NCBI GenBank assembly: GCA_964471945.1 | Contig: CAYYIJ010000016.1 | Location: 1-33,820, forward strand | Length of the DNA: 33,820 nucleotides | Direction of reading: 5' to 3' | From: JASEHD01 sp964471945 | Lineage (GTDB): Bacteria; Bacteroidota; Ignavibacteria; UBA10030; SZUA-254 | Shown: positions 8,246 through 17,830 of the stretch, piece after piece | Layout of the letters: the number at the start of each line of letters is the position of its first letter | How positions within the stretch are numbered: the stretch's first letter is position 1 | Translations under genes and position numbers: made by a program | Notes under the pieces: model-generated | What the model saw: the letters and a program-made list of their open reading frames with translations, nothing else | Database searches by the model: none | Told to the model about the DNA's origin: nothing

Positions 8246-8405
8246 AAAGATTTCTGATTTATTCTTTTTTATCATGTTGAGCGAAACGAAACATCTCGAT
8301 TCTAAAGAATTTGAGACCCTTCACTTCCTGCCCGCCGTCCACCATGGCCGACTTTGGCAGGCGGGCGTTCAGGGTGACAAATGGAGGGATTTTTCAGAAG
8401 TCTCA
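8244..8405. repeat. Degenerate palindromic repeat element (copy B)
   Basis: The right end (8389-8404) matches the right end of the element at 19656-19805 over 16 bases (ATTTTTCAGAAGTCTC). The left end, AGAAAGATTTCTGATTTATT, is a decayed counterpart of that element's left arm, and a GTTGAGCGAA-type core follows in both. Inside it, CCTGCC (8327-8332) pairs with GGCAGG (8356-8361). It begins on the stop codon of the M14 gene. It has no coding potential that I would support. Confidence 0.6.
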
Positions 8406-8483
8406 TAGAATGATTTACTTGCAAATGATCGATATTTTTACGAATTTTATTTATCATAAATTAAACTTGATACAAAGATAAAA

Positions 8484-10595
8484 ATGAAATATTTCTATTA
8501 TATTTTACTCGTTACAACGATATTCACTTTGCCATCTTTGACTCAGATGTTTACTTGGAAAGATATTAACGGTCCTACTGGGTTTGTAGCATTAAATGAA
8601 GGTGTTGACGGCAAATTATTCGGTGTTGATGGTCGATATTTATTTTTCTCAATGGATGGTGGTTGGATTTGGAAAAAGTTGGACATGCCCGCCCGCACTA
8701 TCTACGAATTTACAAATAATAAAAATATGTTTCTTCTAAGTCGCGATGTGCCATATACCCGCACACCTGAGCAAGTTCATCTATCTACCGATAATGGTGA
8801 AACCTGGAATCTAATTCTTCAAACATCAGATTATTCTGGTTATATGAGCTATAAAATCTCCGATTCTGGAATAGTTTTTGGGTTAAACACTATTTTTGGT
8901 TATCGATCGAATTTTGGATGGTATTTGATCGGGCGTCATTTAGTTCGTTACAATGGTCAAACATGGGATAGTATTGGAACACTAGTCTCCAACTCTTACG
9001 ATTCTCGTATTATGTGGATTGATCGTACTAATAATTTTATATTAGATGGTAATTTACGAACAGGTGTTTTGATATCAACTGATTATGGAGTTACATGGAA
9101 GCATCACTTGCCATGGCGAAAGGTAAACAAAGTATGTATTTCAGAGGATAACACAATAATTGTTGGTGCAAGTTCGACCTCCTCGGTAAGTGGTGGTATT
9201 TTCACAACAACTGATCAAGGTAGGAATTGGACAAATTTAGGTTTAACAGATAAATCGTTTTCAAAAATTGTAAGTGATAGTATAGGTAATATATATACCT
9301 CGACAAATAAGGGGATATTTCAGTATGAGAAAAAAAACGAACAATGGAATTATTTAGGCCCTACGGAGAATTATTATGGTGATCTTTTACTGACAAAATT
9401 TGGTACACTAATTACAACAATATCCACAACAGGTCTTTACCAATCTACAGATGATGGTGAAAGCTGGATTGCAAATAGTCCTCGAAATGCTGATGTATTC
9501 GCGCTTTGGGTTACTCGTCATGGTTCAATCCTCGCAGGCACAATAGGGAATCGGATTTTTAAATCGACTGACGATGGTGTATCGTGGCAACAGTTCCCCT
9601 ACGGTTTTGTTCCTAATAATATTTATTCGTTCAGTGAAAACAATACAACACTATTCGCTGGAACTGATAATGGGTTATATCAATCCTTTGATGATGGTTC
9701 CACGTGGGTTCGTCAATCTAATGGGTTGAGAGGTGGTCCTGTTTATTCTGTTATCATCAATACAAATGGCACGCTTTATATGGGAACCGATGTAGGTGTC
9801 AATAAATCGACTGATAATGGAAATAGTTGGGTATCATCAGGGTTGGTAAATTCAAAAGCTCTCTTTCTCGCAAGAAGCAATTCAGGTATTGTTTATGTCG
9901 CAACTCAAAAGGATGGAGTGTTTAAAACGGCTAATGATGGAATATCATGGATTAGTTGTGGTTTAGTACGTGACGATATTCAAACAATTTCGGTGAATGA
10001 GGATGGGCATATATATGTTGGTGTATTCGGTGGAGTATTTTTGTCGAACAATGATGGTAGTAGCTGGGACCAGTTTCAGTTTGCGAATACCTATGTATAT
10101 TCAATCCTTTGTGAGGGACAGAATAATGTTTTAGCTGGTACATATAATGGACTTTATTGGTCAACAAATAATGGACAACAATGGATATCGGCTGGATTAC
10201 AAGGGAATGTGATACTAAGCTTGACGATGAATAATAAAAGGAATATCATCGCTGGAACTTATCGAAATGGTGTTTATCAAACCAACCAAGCAGTAACAGA
10301 TGTACGATCCGTCTATTTAAAATTCCCGACTTCGCCAGTTCTTTACCAAAACTATCCCAATCCATTTAATCCTGAAACTGAACTGAGGTTTGAGATTTCC
10401 GATTTAAGCCAGGTGAGTATAAAAATATATGATGTCTTGGGACATGAGGTTGCTGTTCTTCTGGATGAAAAGAAACCACCCGGGGTATATACTGTCGCAT
10501 GGAATGCAATAGATCATTCGAGTGGTTTGTATTTTGCCCGTTTAATTGTGAACTCTGAAATTGTGGATATTAAGAAAATGCTCCTTGTCCGCTAA
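8484..10595 (+). CDS. Asp-box (BNR) repeat protein with T9SS C-terminal sorting domain
   Basis: The 703-residue secreted protein has a signal peptide (residues 1-20) and a beta-propeller region with about ten Asp-box repeats, the S-x-D-x-G-x-x-W pattern. Examples are STDNGETW, STDYGVTW, STDDGESW, STDDGVSW, SFDDGSTW, STDNGNSW and SNNDGSSW, spaced at roughly 40-60 residues. The last 85 residues are a type IX secretion sorting domain: YPNPFNPETELRF, then LGHEVAVL, then GLYFARL and the terminal KKMLLVR. The propeller resembles sialidase or Vps10-type repeats, but no sialidase catalytic residues are evident, so binding or adhesion at the cell surface is more likely than catalysis. The T9SS tail is strong evidence for the FCB affiliation of the host. 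Confidence 0.9.
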   Translation: MKYFYYILLVTTIFTLPSLTQMFTWKDINGPTGFVALNEGVDGKLFGVDGRYLFFSMDGGWIWKKLDMPARTIYEFTNNKNMFLLSRDVPYTRTPEQVHLSTDNGETWNLILQTSDYSGYMSYKISDSGIVFGLNTIFGYRSNFGWYLIGRHLVRYNGQTWDSIGTLVSNSYDSRIMWIDRTNNFILDGNLRTGVLISTDYGVTWKHHLPWRKVNKVCISEDNTIIVGASSTSSVSGGIFTTTDQGRNWTNLGLTDKSFSKIVSDSIGNIYTSTNKGIFQYEKKNEQWNYLGPTENYYGDLLLTKFGTLITTISTTGLYQSTDDGESWIANSPRNADVFALWVTRHGSILAGTIGNRIFKSTDDGVSWQQFPYGFVPNNIYSFSENNTTLFAGTDNGLYQSFDDGSTWVRQSNGLRGGPVYSVIINTNGTLYMGTDVGVNKSTDNGNSWVSSGLVNSKALFLARSNSGIVYVATQKDGVFKTANDGISWISCGLVRDDIQTISVNEDGHIYVGVFGGVFLSNNDGSSWDQFQFANTYVYSILCEGQNNVLAGTYNGLYWSTNNGQQWISAGLQGNVILSLTMNNKRNIIAGTYRNGVYQTNQAVTDVRSVYLKFPTSPVLYQNYPNPFNPETELRFEISDLSQVSIKIYDVLGHEVAVLLDEKKPPGVYTVAWNAIDHSSGLYFARLIVNSEIVDIKKMLLVR

Positions 10596-10674
10596 TTTAA
10601 CCTATCTATTTCTTGTTTCTTAACCACTTTTTTGCTATTTTTGGATACTATAAGTTTTTACCCATCAATATATC

Positions 10675-12207
10675 ATGGATGTTAACCAACAATTTTCTAC
10701 AGACAAATCTCATCATGAAGAACTAAACGAATTAATGCTTCGTCGGAGGGTTGAGCTTGATGAGCTTATTAAAAATAATATTAATCCGTATCCACATAAT
10801 TTTAATCGTACAGATTACTCTCAAGAAACTATCTTGAATTTCAAAGATGATGGTTCTGAACACAATGTCTCCATAGCCGGAAGGATCATGTCGATAAGGC
10901 GAATGGGGAAAGCATCGTTCTGCCATATTCAAGATACTGAGGGAAAGATTCAAGTATATCTTAAACGTGATGATCTCGGTGAAGCTTATGAATTATTCAA
11001 ATTATTGGATATCGGTGATATCATCGGTGTTGAAGGATATGTTTTTCGTACGAAGATGGGAGAGATATCGATTCATGCAAATAGGTATGAGGTCTTGGCG
11101 AAGTCGTTACGGCCACTTCCAATTGTGAAAGAGAAAATTGATGAACAAGGGAATCGGATTGTATACGACCCATTCTCAGATAAAGAGCTTCGGTATCGTC
11201 AGCGGTACATTGATCTAGTGGTCAATGAAAAAGTTAGAGAAGTTTTTATTAAACGAGCGCGACTTTTCCAATCAATTCGGGGATTTCTTGATCATCATGG
11301 TTACTTAGAAGTTGAAACCCCTATTCTTCAGCCAATGTATGGTGGTGCTTTTGCTCGTCCTTTCGTTACCCATCATAATACATTAGACGTTGATTTGTAC
11401 CTCAGAATAGCTGATGAATTATATCTTAAGCGACTTATTGTCGGCGGCTTCGATGGTGTTTATGAATTTGCCAAAGATTTTAGAAACGAAGGTATGGACC
11501 GGTCTCACAATCCGGAATTCACTATGCTCGAATTGTATGTTGCCTATAAAGATTATTTTTGGATGATGGATTTTGTAGAGGAGCTAATAAGTACAGCCGC
11601 TGTCGAGGTAAATGGAGCTACAAGCTGGAGTGTGGGTAAGCATGAAATCGAATTTAAATCACCTTGGAAGCGTATTCCGATGTTTGATGCAATTCGCGAA
11701 TATACTGGTTTTGATTTATCAGGAAAAGAAGAAGCGGAATTATTGAACATTACGAAAAAGCTGCACATCGATGTAGAACCGAATTCCGGATGCGGTGTGA
11801 TAATAGATGAAATTTTTAGTGAATTGGTCGAGCCAAAGCTTATTCAACCGACTTTTATTATTGATTATCCTATTGAAATGTCGCCTCTTGCAAAGAAACA
11901 TCGAAGTAAACCGGGATTAGTGGAGAGATTCGAAGTAATCGCAAATGGGCAAGAATTGTGTAATGCCTTTAGCGAATTGAATGATCCGCTCGACCAACGA
12001 CATCGTTTCGAAGAGCAAATGAAAATGCGTGCGAAAGGAAATGAAGAAGCACAAAATCTTGATGAAGATTACTTGCGTGCTTTAGAATATGGCATGCCGC
12101 CTACAGCGGGATTAGGGATAGGGATCGACCGTCTAACGATGTTGTTCACAAATCAAGATTCTATTCGGGATGTAATATTTTTTCCACAGATGAAACCAGA
12201 ACATTAA
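10675..12207 (+). CDS. lysS: Lysyl-tRNA synthetase, class II
   Basis: This enzyme charges tRNA-Lys. The N-terminal OB-fold anticodon-binding domain (about residues 60-150, with VSIAGRIMSIRRMGKASF) precedes the class II core. Motif 1 lies around RQRYIDLVVN and the following helix. Motif 2 is FRNEGMDRSHNPEFT near residue 267, and motif 3 is GLGIGIDRLTMLFT near residue 480. The 510-residue length is typical of bacterial LysS. The ATG at 10675 is the first Met, about 60 residues ahead of the OB fold. The TonB-dependent receptor gene starts two bases after the stop, an unusually tight join between a housekeeping gene and an outer-membrane gene. Confidence 0.97.
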   Translation: MDVNQQFSTDKSHHEELNELMLRRRVELDELIKNNINPYPHNFNRTDYSQETILNFKDDGSEHNVSIAGRIMSIRRMGKASFCHIQDTEGKIQVYLKRDDLGEAYELFKLLDIGDIIGVEGYVFRTKMGEISIHANRYEVLAKSLRPLPIVKEKIDEQGNRIVYDPFSDKELRYRQRYIDLVVNEKVREVFIKRARLFQSIRGFLDHHGYLEVETPILQPMYGGAFARPFVTHHNTLDVDLYLRIADELYLKRLIVGGFDGVYEFAKDFRNEGMDRSHNPEFTMLELYVAYKDYFWMMDFVEELISTAAVEVNGATSWSVGKHEIEFKSPWKRIPMFDAIREYTGFDLSGKEEAELLNITKKLHIDVEPNSGCGVIIDEIFSELVEPKLIQPTFIIDYPIEMSPLAKKHRSKPGLVERFEVIANGQELCNAFSELNDPLDQRHRFEEQMKMRAKGNEEAQNLDEDYLRALEYGMPPTAGLGIGIDRLTMLFTNQDSIRDVIFFPQMKPEH

Positions 12208-12209
12208 CA

Positions 12210-14729
12210 ATGAGACTTTTAATTTCCCTTGTTATTATTTTTTTTAGGTTCACTGATGTTTATGCAGGGACGAACGGTATTCTCGAAGGCAGGGTGATAA
12301 ACAAAGAAACAAGAGAGCCACTCATAGGTGTAACCGTAATGATTGCTGGCACAGCGCAGGGTACGGCATCCGACACAGACGGAAACTTTCAACTTAATAA
12401 TTTAGAGGCGGGTATTTATGACCTTCGTATCTCAAATGTTGGATTTCAACCCATGATGTACAAATCTGTGGTTGTCCGTGTGGGATTGCGAACGAGGATT
12501 TCAGTCGAACTTGTCCCAAGTGAAATTGAATTGAGCGAGGTTGAAGTAACCGCAGAGCGCCCATTAATAGAGAAAGACGTCACAAGCACTAATTTTTCTA
12601 TTGGCTCATCGCAAGTTGAGAAATTACCTATTCGAAGTGTCCAAGATATTATAACATTATTTCCTAGCGTTACCGCAGAGGGTAACGTGCGCGGTGGTAA
12701 GACAACAGAGGTTGTATATTTAGTTGATGGCTTGCCTCTGCAAGATGTCATCGGGGGTGGAATGGGAAGTTCGATACCAAAAACTTCAATCACCGAATTC
12801 TCAATTCAATCAGGTGGGTTCGAAGCTGAGTATGGGAATGCGCTATCTGGAGTTATCAACATTATCACGCGGCGCGGCTCTAATAGACACTCTTTTATAA
12901 TACGCATGGAGAAAGATAATTGGTTAGCAGGGGGTTGGAATTACCAACACAACAAAACGACTGATATTGAGGGAACTTTAGCGGGTCCAGTGTTTAAAGA
13001 TAAACTTCATTTTTTTACAGCGAATACTTTTCAAGTAACTGATACTCGATGGTGGCAGGATTTTGATAATTTTTTTAAATCTCCAGTTTCTACCGATCTC
13101 AGCGGTATGGTAAAGCTGGATTATGTGATGTCATCAAAGCATCATCTTACAGTTCAGGATATATATTCTATCAGACGATGGCGAGATTATGAATTTAGTT
13201 GGAGATTCAATCTCGATGGTTTACCGCCGAGGGATCGCTCATCTAATAGATCGACCTTAACGTTCGGTCATACAATAAATAAACAACTCCATTATTCTAT
13301 AAATTTGAGTCACTACTATCTGACATCTCAGATTGGAAAAAATAAAAACGATATAGATACAACCGCTTATGAGTATGATTTTTTTCTCGAATATATTGTA
13401 AAAGGAAATAGAGCGTGGTGGTCAGATTCGAGGCAAAATATCTACACAGGGAAAGTTGATGTTGTGTATCAACCGAATGCAAATAATGTTCTTAAAGCTG
13501 GTTTTGAAATTAATCAATACGATATTTTTTCTGATGTCATAAAATATGAACCACAAAAAACCTATTTTGGAAAAGTGATACCTGACGATGTCCTTCTTAA
13601 CTATAGCTCGATGTACCACTACTACCCGCGAACAGGCGGTGCATTCATACAGGAAAAATTGGAGGTTGATAAAGATGGCGCCGTTGTCAATCTTGGTTTT
13701 AGATGGGATTTCCTTGATCCGCAAAGCCAAAGACCAGTCGTTGAATATGTTAACCCAGATACTGGCTCGAATCAATATCAATCACAAGTAAAGAAATATA
13801 CAAAAGCATCACTCAAGCAACAGTTGAGTCCACGAATGGGTTTGTCTTTTCCATTGATGTGGGATATGCTCCTGGTAATGAATTACGGGCATTATTTTCA
13901 ATTCCCCTTATTCGATTATTTGTACTCGGGAATCAATCCGCAGCAATTGCGTAGTGGTGTAGGTGTGTTGGTTGGTAACCCGGATCTAAAACCGGAACGA
14001 ACACATGCATGGGAACTCGGGATTAAATATGGAATTGATCCGATGACGCTTTTAAGTGTTACTTATTTTAAAAAAGAGTTTATAGACCAGATCGATTCAA
14101 AAACATTTTTACCATCGAAAGCGCGTGCAGCAGGTGATTTTGGTTTTGCAGAATATGTTAATAATGCATTCGCAACTGCAGATGGGATCGAATTCTTTCT
14201 TTCAAGAAGACCTGGAGAGAGATTCTCAGGTTCAATTTCTTATTCTTTGATGAGAACTGAAGGAGTCAGCGATTATGTCAATCAAGGAATTAATTTACAT
14301 CAATGGGGTTTTCCAATATTAAACGAACCATATCCATTGAGTTGGGATCAATTACATGCTATCAAACTTGTAATAGATGCTAATTTACCATATAATATCG
14401 TATGTAATATTTTGTGGTCGTACAGCTCTGGTAAACCTTATACATATTTCCCGACAAAAGATGGTTACACAGCGGAAGATACTTCAAGATCATTTCGCCC
14501 CAATAATGCACGCCTGCCGGCAAACAATAATTTCAATATGAAATTTTCCAAACGTTTTTCGTTCGGCACTCCGATGTCATTTCAACTGTATGGTGACATC
14601 AGGAATCTTTTTAATTCAAAAAATCCAAAATGGGCAGATTCAAATGGCAAAATCGGTGGGCAGCTCGGGGATCCTTCAGCTTACTACGAACCTCGTCGTT
14701 TTTCTATCGGGATAAGATATGAAATGTAA
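12210..14729 (+). CDS. TonB-dependent outer-membrane receptor with N-terminal CarboxypepD-reg-like domain
   Basis: The 839-residue protein has a signal peptide (residues 1-19) and then a carboxypeptidase-regulatory-like beta-sandwich (about 22-105, starting GILEGRVINKETREPLIGVT). A plug domain follows (about 110-225, with VYLVDGLPLQD and GGFEAEYGNALSGVINIITR), then a long 22-strand-type barrel region rich in aromatic residues. It ends FSIGIRYEM. This is the receptor architecture common in Bacteroidota and relatives. I see no SusD partner next to it, and the substrate cannot be read from the sequence. It starts two bases after lysS and overlaps the next gene by 11 bases, so the downstream small protein is probably its functional partner. 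Confidence 0.88.
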   Translation: MRLLISLVIIFFRFTDVYAGTNGILEGRVINKETREPLIGVTVMIAGTAQGTASDTDGNFQLNNLEAGIYDLRISNVGFQPMMYKSVVVRVGLRTRISVELVPSEIELSEVEVTAERPLIEKDVTSTNFSIGSSQVEKLPIRSVQDIITLFPSVTAEGNVRGGKTTEVVYLVDGLPLQDVIGGGMGSSIPKTSITEFSIQSGGFEAEYGNALSGVINIITRRGSNRHSFIIRMEKDNWLAGGWNYQHNKTTDIEGTLAGPVFKDKLHFFTANTFQVTDTRWWQDFDNFFKSPVSTDLSGMVKLDYVMSSKHHLTVQDIYSIRRWRDYEFSWRFNLDGLPPRDRSSNRSTLTFGHTINKQLHYSINLSHYYLTSQIGKNKNDIDTTAYEYDFFLEYIVKGNRAWWSDSRQNIYTGKVDVVYQPNANNVLKAGFEINQYDIFSDVIKYEPQKTYFGKVIPDDVLLNYSSMYHYYPRTGGAFIQEKLEVDKDGAVVNLGFRWDFLDPQSQRPVVEYVNPDTGSNQYQSQVKKYTKASLKQQLSPRMGLSFPLMWDMLLVMNYGHYFQFPLFDYLYSGINPQQLRSGVGVLVGNPDLKPERTHAWELGIKYGIDPMTLLSVTYFKKEFIDQIDSKTFLPSKARAAGDFGFAEYVNNAFATADGIEFFLSRRPGERFSGSISYSLMRTEGVSDYVNQGINLHQWGFPILNEPYPLSWDQLHAIKLVIDANLPYNIVCNILWSYSSGKPYTYFPTKDGYTAEDTSRSFRPNNARLPANNNFNMKFSKRFSFGTPMSFQLYGDIRNLFNSKNPKWADSNGKIGGQLGDPSAYYEPRRFSIGIRYEM

Positions 14730-15339
14730 AAGATTTACATTACAAACGATTCTAAACATAGTTATTCTCATTGTTGTGCTGTTTGCACCACGATGTAAAG
14801 AATCGCTCCCTGTTTATGTGCCACCAGAGAAAGTTCTGGCGATAAATGTTACACTTGTTGAACAATTAAATGATCATATTGCACGCCCTGGTCAACAAAA
14901 AGTTCGTATCACCCTTGTCGGAGAAAATATACATGACGAAGTTTTTTGGGATAGTGTTGATATTAAAGGTTCAATGAGGATTTGGTGGAAAAGAAAACCA
15001 CTTCGATTCCGAACTTTATATTTAAATGAAAAGAATATAACAAACCGAGAGATCGTTCACAAAAGTAAGATGATGCTGTTGCCCGGTCAAAGATTTTCGA
15101 TGGATGTATATTGGGATGTACGCAATGATGATGGAATCTATCTACCTAATGAGATGGATTTCTTATATGCACTAAAAAGGTATTGTTGGAACAATGTCAT
15201 TTGTTCGAATCCTGAAGATTTTGTGATTGAAGTATCACTGCAGGTTTTTCCTAGGCTTGGTTATATTATTGCCCCTCCGAAAGAATTTACTTTTATCGGG
15301 AGAATGTGTGTAAATAGTGGTTACCCTCCTTGTACTTAG
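14719..15339 (+). CDS. Hypothetical membrane-anchored or lipoprotein-like protein, partner of TonB receptor
   Basis: I do not recognise this 206-residue protein. The N-terminus has a basic start (MKCKRF) and a hydrophobic helix (about residues 9-25) ending LFAPRCKES. The Cys could be a lipidation site, but Arg at -1 is atypical of a lipobox, so an uncleaved anchor is also possible. The rest is probably beta-rich, with several Trp and Tyr and four more Cys toward the C-terminus. The start overlaps the end of the TonB receptor gene by 11 bases, which indicates coupled translation. An accessory role at the outer membrane with the receptor is an inference from that overlap only. Confidence 0.65.
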   Translation: MKCKRFTLQTILNIVILIVVLFAPRCKESLPVYVPPEKVLAINVTLVEQLNDHIARPGQQKVRITLVGENIHDEVFWDSVDIKGSMRIWWKRKPLRFRTLYLNEKNITNREIVHKSKMMLLPGQRFSMDVYWDVRNDDGIYLPNEMDFLYALKRYCWNNVICSNPEDFVIEVSLQVFPRLGYIIAPPKEFTFIGRMCVNSGYPPCT

Positions 15340-15360
15340 ACGAATGAAAAATAAATTGAT

Positions 15361-16119
15361 ATGTCGGAGGACTGTGAGTTTTTGAAGCATACTTCATTAA
15401 TAAGTATCGTAATTCCAACTCTTCAAGAAGAGAAAATAATAACCCGCACATTAACTCAATTTTCACCCGTACTTCGTGAGCAATTTAATCTTGAAATAAT
15501 AGTTAGCGATGGAGGCAGTACCGATAAAACGATAACATTAGCCGCTAAACTTGCTGATAAAGTTATTATACATAATGAAAAAGAAATACAAAATATCTCT
15601 ATTGGCAGAAATCGGGGTGCCCAAGATGCCAAAGGTGAAATTATTATTTTCATCAATGCAGATGTGGTTATTGAAGACACCCAAAAGTTTTTCTTAAAGA
15701 TACTGGAAGTAATCAAGGATCGGATGATTGTAGGAGCTACTTGTAATGTGAATATTTATCCCGAAGAACAGCATTGTGGGGATCGGGTGTTTCATAATTT
15801 TTATAATGGTTATTTTTGGTTATTGAATTTATTTGGAATGGGGGCGGGACGAGGTGAATGTCATATTGTTCGAAAAGAAATTTTCGAGCGTGTTAAGGGG
15901 TACAATCCGAAATTTGCTGCTGGTGAGGATTACGATTTATTTTTACGCATGCAGAAGTTTGGGAAGATAAAATTCATCAGAACACTAACTGTTTTCGAGT
16001 CTCCCCGACGATTTCGGAAATATGGTTATCTATGGATCACAATACTGTGGTTTTTAAATGCTATCAGTGTATTAATTTTTCACCGCTCACTAGTCGATCA
16101 TTGGAAACCGATTCGATAG
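15361..16119 (+). CDS. Family 2 glycosyltransferase, membrane associated
   Basis: The 252-residue protein has the GT-A fold of family 2. It opens with SIVIPTLQEEKIITRTL at about residue 14, followed by IIVSDGGSTDKT. The nucleotide-sugar/metal region IIIFINADVVIED is at about residue 100. The acceptor-site block GYNPKFAAGEDYDLFLRM is near residue 180. A single hydrophobic helix near the C-terminus (YLWITILWFLNAISVLIF) suggests membrane anchoring. Family 2 enzymes of this compact type often act on lipid carriers or in envelope glycan assembly, but donor and acceptor cannot be assigned. It ends about 70 bases before the S41 protease start. Confidence 0.85.
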   Translation: MSEDCEFLKHTSLISIVIPTLQEEKIITRTLTQFSPVLREQFNLEIIVSDGGSTDKTITLAAKLADKVIIHNEKEIQNISIGRNRGAQDAKGEIIIFINADVVIEDTQKFFLKILEVIKDRMIVGATCNVNIYPEEQHCGDRVFHNFYNGYFWLLNLFGMGAGRGECHIVRKEIFERVKGYNPKFAAGEDYDLFLRMQKFGKIKFIRTLTVFESPRRFRKYGYLWITILWFLNAISVLIFHRSLVDHWKPIR

Positions 16120-16123
16120 ATAT

Positions 16124-16152
16124 TTGACTTTCATAAGGATTTTGGATATTAT
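16124..16152 (+). promoter_or_regulatory. Candidate promoter of the S41 protease gene
   Basis: TTGACT (16124-16129), a 17-base spacer, and TATTAT (16147-16152) form a good sigma-70-like site. The ATG at 16190 lies about 30 bases beyond the expected transcription start. The site overlaps the longer alternative reading of the protease gene and so argues for the downstream start. Confidence 0.55.
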
Positions 16153-16189
16153 TTCAAAGGATAACATAAATTTATTTGTAGGATTTTTC

Positions 16190-17827
16190 ATGAAAAAAAG
16201 ATTTTCTCTAAGAAGTGTAGGAATTTTATTTATATTTGCCCTTTTATTGGGAACCCAAATCAATAATTTAATCTCTGGTGATAATATTTTCGAGCAGTTG
16301 AATAAATTTAAGGATGTTATTATATATGCCGAGAAGTTTTATGTTGACACTGTTAATACACCAAAATTAGTCGAATCTGCGATTAATGGTATGTTGTCGA
16401 ACCTTGATCCGCATTCCGTGTACATTCCAGCATCACAATTAACCAGAGTCACTGAAGATTTTCAAGGTAGTTTTGAGGGAATCGGAGTAGAATTCGATGT
16501 TATCAATGATACTTTAATTGTCGTTATGCCTGTAGCTGGTGGTCCTAGTGAGCAGCTCGGAATTCTCGCGGGTGATAAAATTGTAAAAATCAACGACACT
16601 ACAGCTATCGGCATCAAAAGAGAAGACGTACCAAAAAAATTACGGGGTCCGAAAGGAACGAATGTAAAAGTTACAATTTATCGCATTGGAGAAAAAAATC
16701 TTTTTGATTTTGACATAGTGCGGGATAAAATTCCTCTTTACAGTGTCGATGTTTCGTATATGATTACTGATGACGTTGGCTATATTAGCGTGAATCGATT
16801 TTCAGCGACAACATACAATGAGTTTGCAGAAGGTCTGATAAAACTTCGAAATGCGGGAATGAAAAAATTGATCATCGACCTCCGTAATAACAACGGTGGA
16901 TTTATGGACCAAGCTGTGAAGATGGCGAATGAATTGTTAGCCGGTGCCGGGAAAATAATTGTTTACACAAAAGCGCGTCGCCAGGAATTTGTTGAAGAGT
17001 ATAAAAGTACAGGCACAGGTCAATTCGCGGATTTCCCGTTAATTATTTTGATAAATACTAATTCCGCTTCAGCAAGTGAGATTGTTTCGGGTGCTGTACA
17101 GGATTGGGATCGAGGATTGATCGTCGGAGAAACAACGTTCGGAAAAGGATTGGTTCAACGTCAATTCGAGTTACCAGATAAATCAGCTTTTCGATTAACA
17201 ATCGCCCGATACTATACTCCATCAGGACGCTTGATTCAGAGACCTTACGGTAAAGATATAGATGCTTATCGCCGAGCTGCATATGAACGCGATGAGGAAG
17301 AGGGAATAAATATTGAACACAAAATAGAAGGTATGATTCTCGACAAAAAAGAAGAGAAAGATTCCACAAAACCCATATTTAAAACTGCATCAGGACGGAC
17401 AGTATATGGCGGTGGTGGTATTACGCCCGATTTCATTATAAGAAGTGAAAAAGCTTCACCACTTTTTATCCAAATTTGGGGAAAAGGTATTTTCAGAGAG
17501 TTCTCCTTAGCTTATATGGATAAGAGTGGTAAACAATTTCATAAAGACTATGGTAAAGATTTGAAAAAGTTTAATAACAATTTCGAGATCGACGATGCAA
17601 TTATGCGTGATTTTGAAGTATTGTCCAAGAATAAAGGCATTGCACTCGATACCGCTTCAAATTATGATCAAGAAAAAAAGAATATCAAGATACGGATTAA
17701 AGCAGAAATCGCTCGATCAATTTGGGGTAATGAAGGATGGTACTCCGTTGTACGAGCAGATGATATTCAACTTCATAAAGCGTTGTCGCTTTTCCCTGAA
17801 GCTGAAAAAATCGCAGGACTTCGCTAA
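16190..17827 (+). CDS. S41-family C-terminal processing peptidase
   Basis: This is a carboxyl-terminal (tail-specific) serine protease acting in the periplasm. With the start at 16190 it has 545 residues. It begins with a signal or anchor segment MKKRFSLRSVGILFIFALLL in which a basic head precedes a hydrophobic core. A PDZ domain follows at about residues 90-170 (GIGVEFDVINDTLIV, ILAGDKIVKIN). The S41 core has the Ser nucleophile in NTNSASASEIVSG near residue 290 and the Lys base in TTFGKGLVQRQFEL near residue 318. Then comes the family block YYTPSGRLIQRPYG. The frame is open from 16124, but the added residues would put the signal peptide inside the protein. AGGA precedes the ATG at 16190. 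Confidence 0.92.
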   Translation: MKKRFSLRSVGILFIFALLLGTQINNLISGDNIFEQLNKFKDVIIYAEKFYVDTVNTPKLVESAINGMLSNLDPHSVYIPASQLTRVTEDFQGSFEGIGVEFDVINDTLIVVMPVAGGPSEQLGILAGDKIVKINDTTAIGIKREDVPKKLRGPKGTNVKVTIYRIGEKNLFDFDIVRDKIPLYSVDVSYMITDDVGYISVNRFSATTYNEFAEGLIKLRNAGMKKLIIDLRNNNGGFMDQAVKMANELLAGAGKIIVYTKARRQEFVEEYKSTGTGQFADFPLIILINTNSASASEIVSGAVQDWDRGLIVGETTFGKGLVQRQFELPDKSAFRLTIARYYTPSGRLIQRPYGKDIDAYRRAAYERDEEEGINIEHKIEGMILDKKEEKDSTKPIFKTASGRTVYGGGGITPDFIIRSEKASPLFIQIWGKGIFREFSLAYMDKSGKQFHKDYGKDLKKFNNNFEIDDAIMRDFEVLSKNKGIALDTASNYDQEKKNIKIRIKAEIARSIWGNEGWYSVVRADDIQLHKALSLFPEAEKIAGLR

Positions 17828-17830
17828 CAG

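Noticed and set aside
8223..8408. A 61-codon + strand frame after the M14 gene
   Set aside because: It lies inside the degenerate palindromic repeat and overlaps the M14 C-terminus.
15200..15225. tRNA T-loop-like string (TTCGAATCC) in the small protein gene
   Set aside because: No matching T stem, anticodon arm or acceptor stem surrounds it, so it is coding sequence.
16124..16189. Upstream extension of the S41 protease
   Set aside because: It would bury the signal peptide, and the region carries a promoter-like site. The Met at 16190 fits the family.
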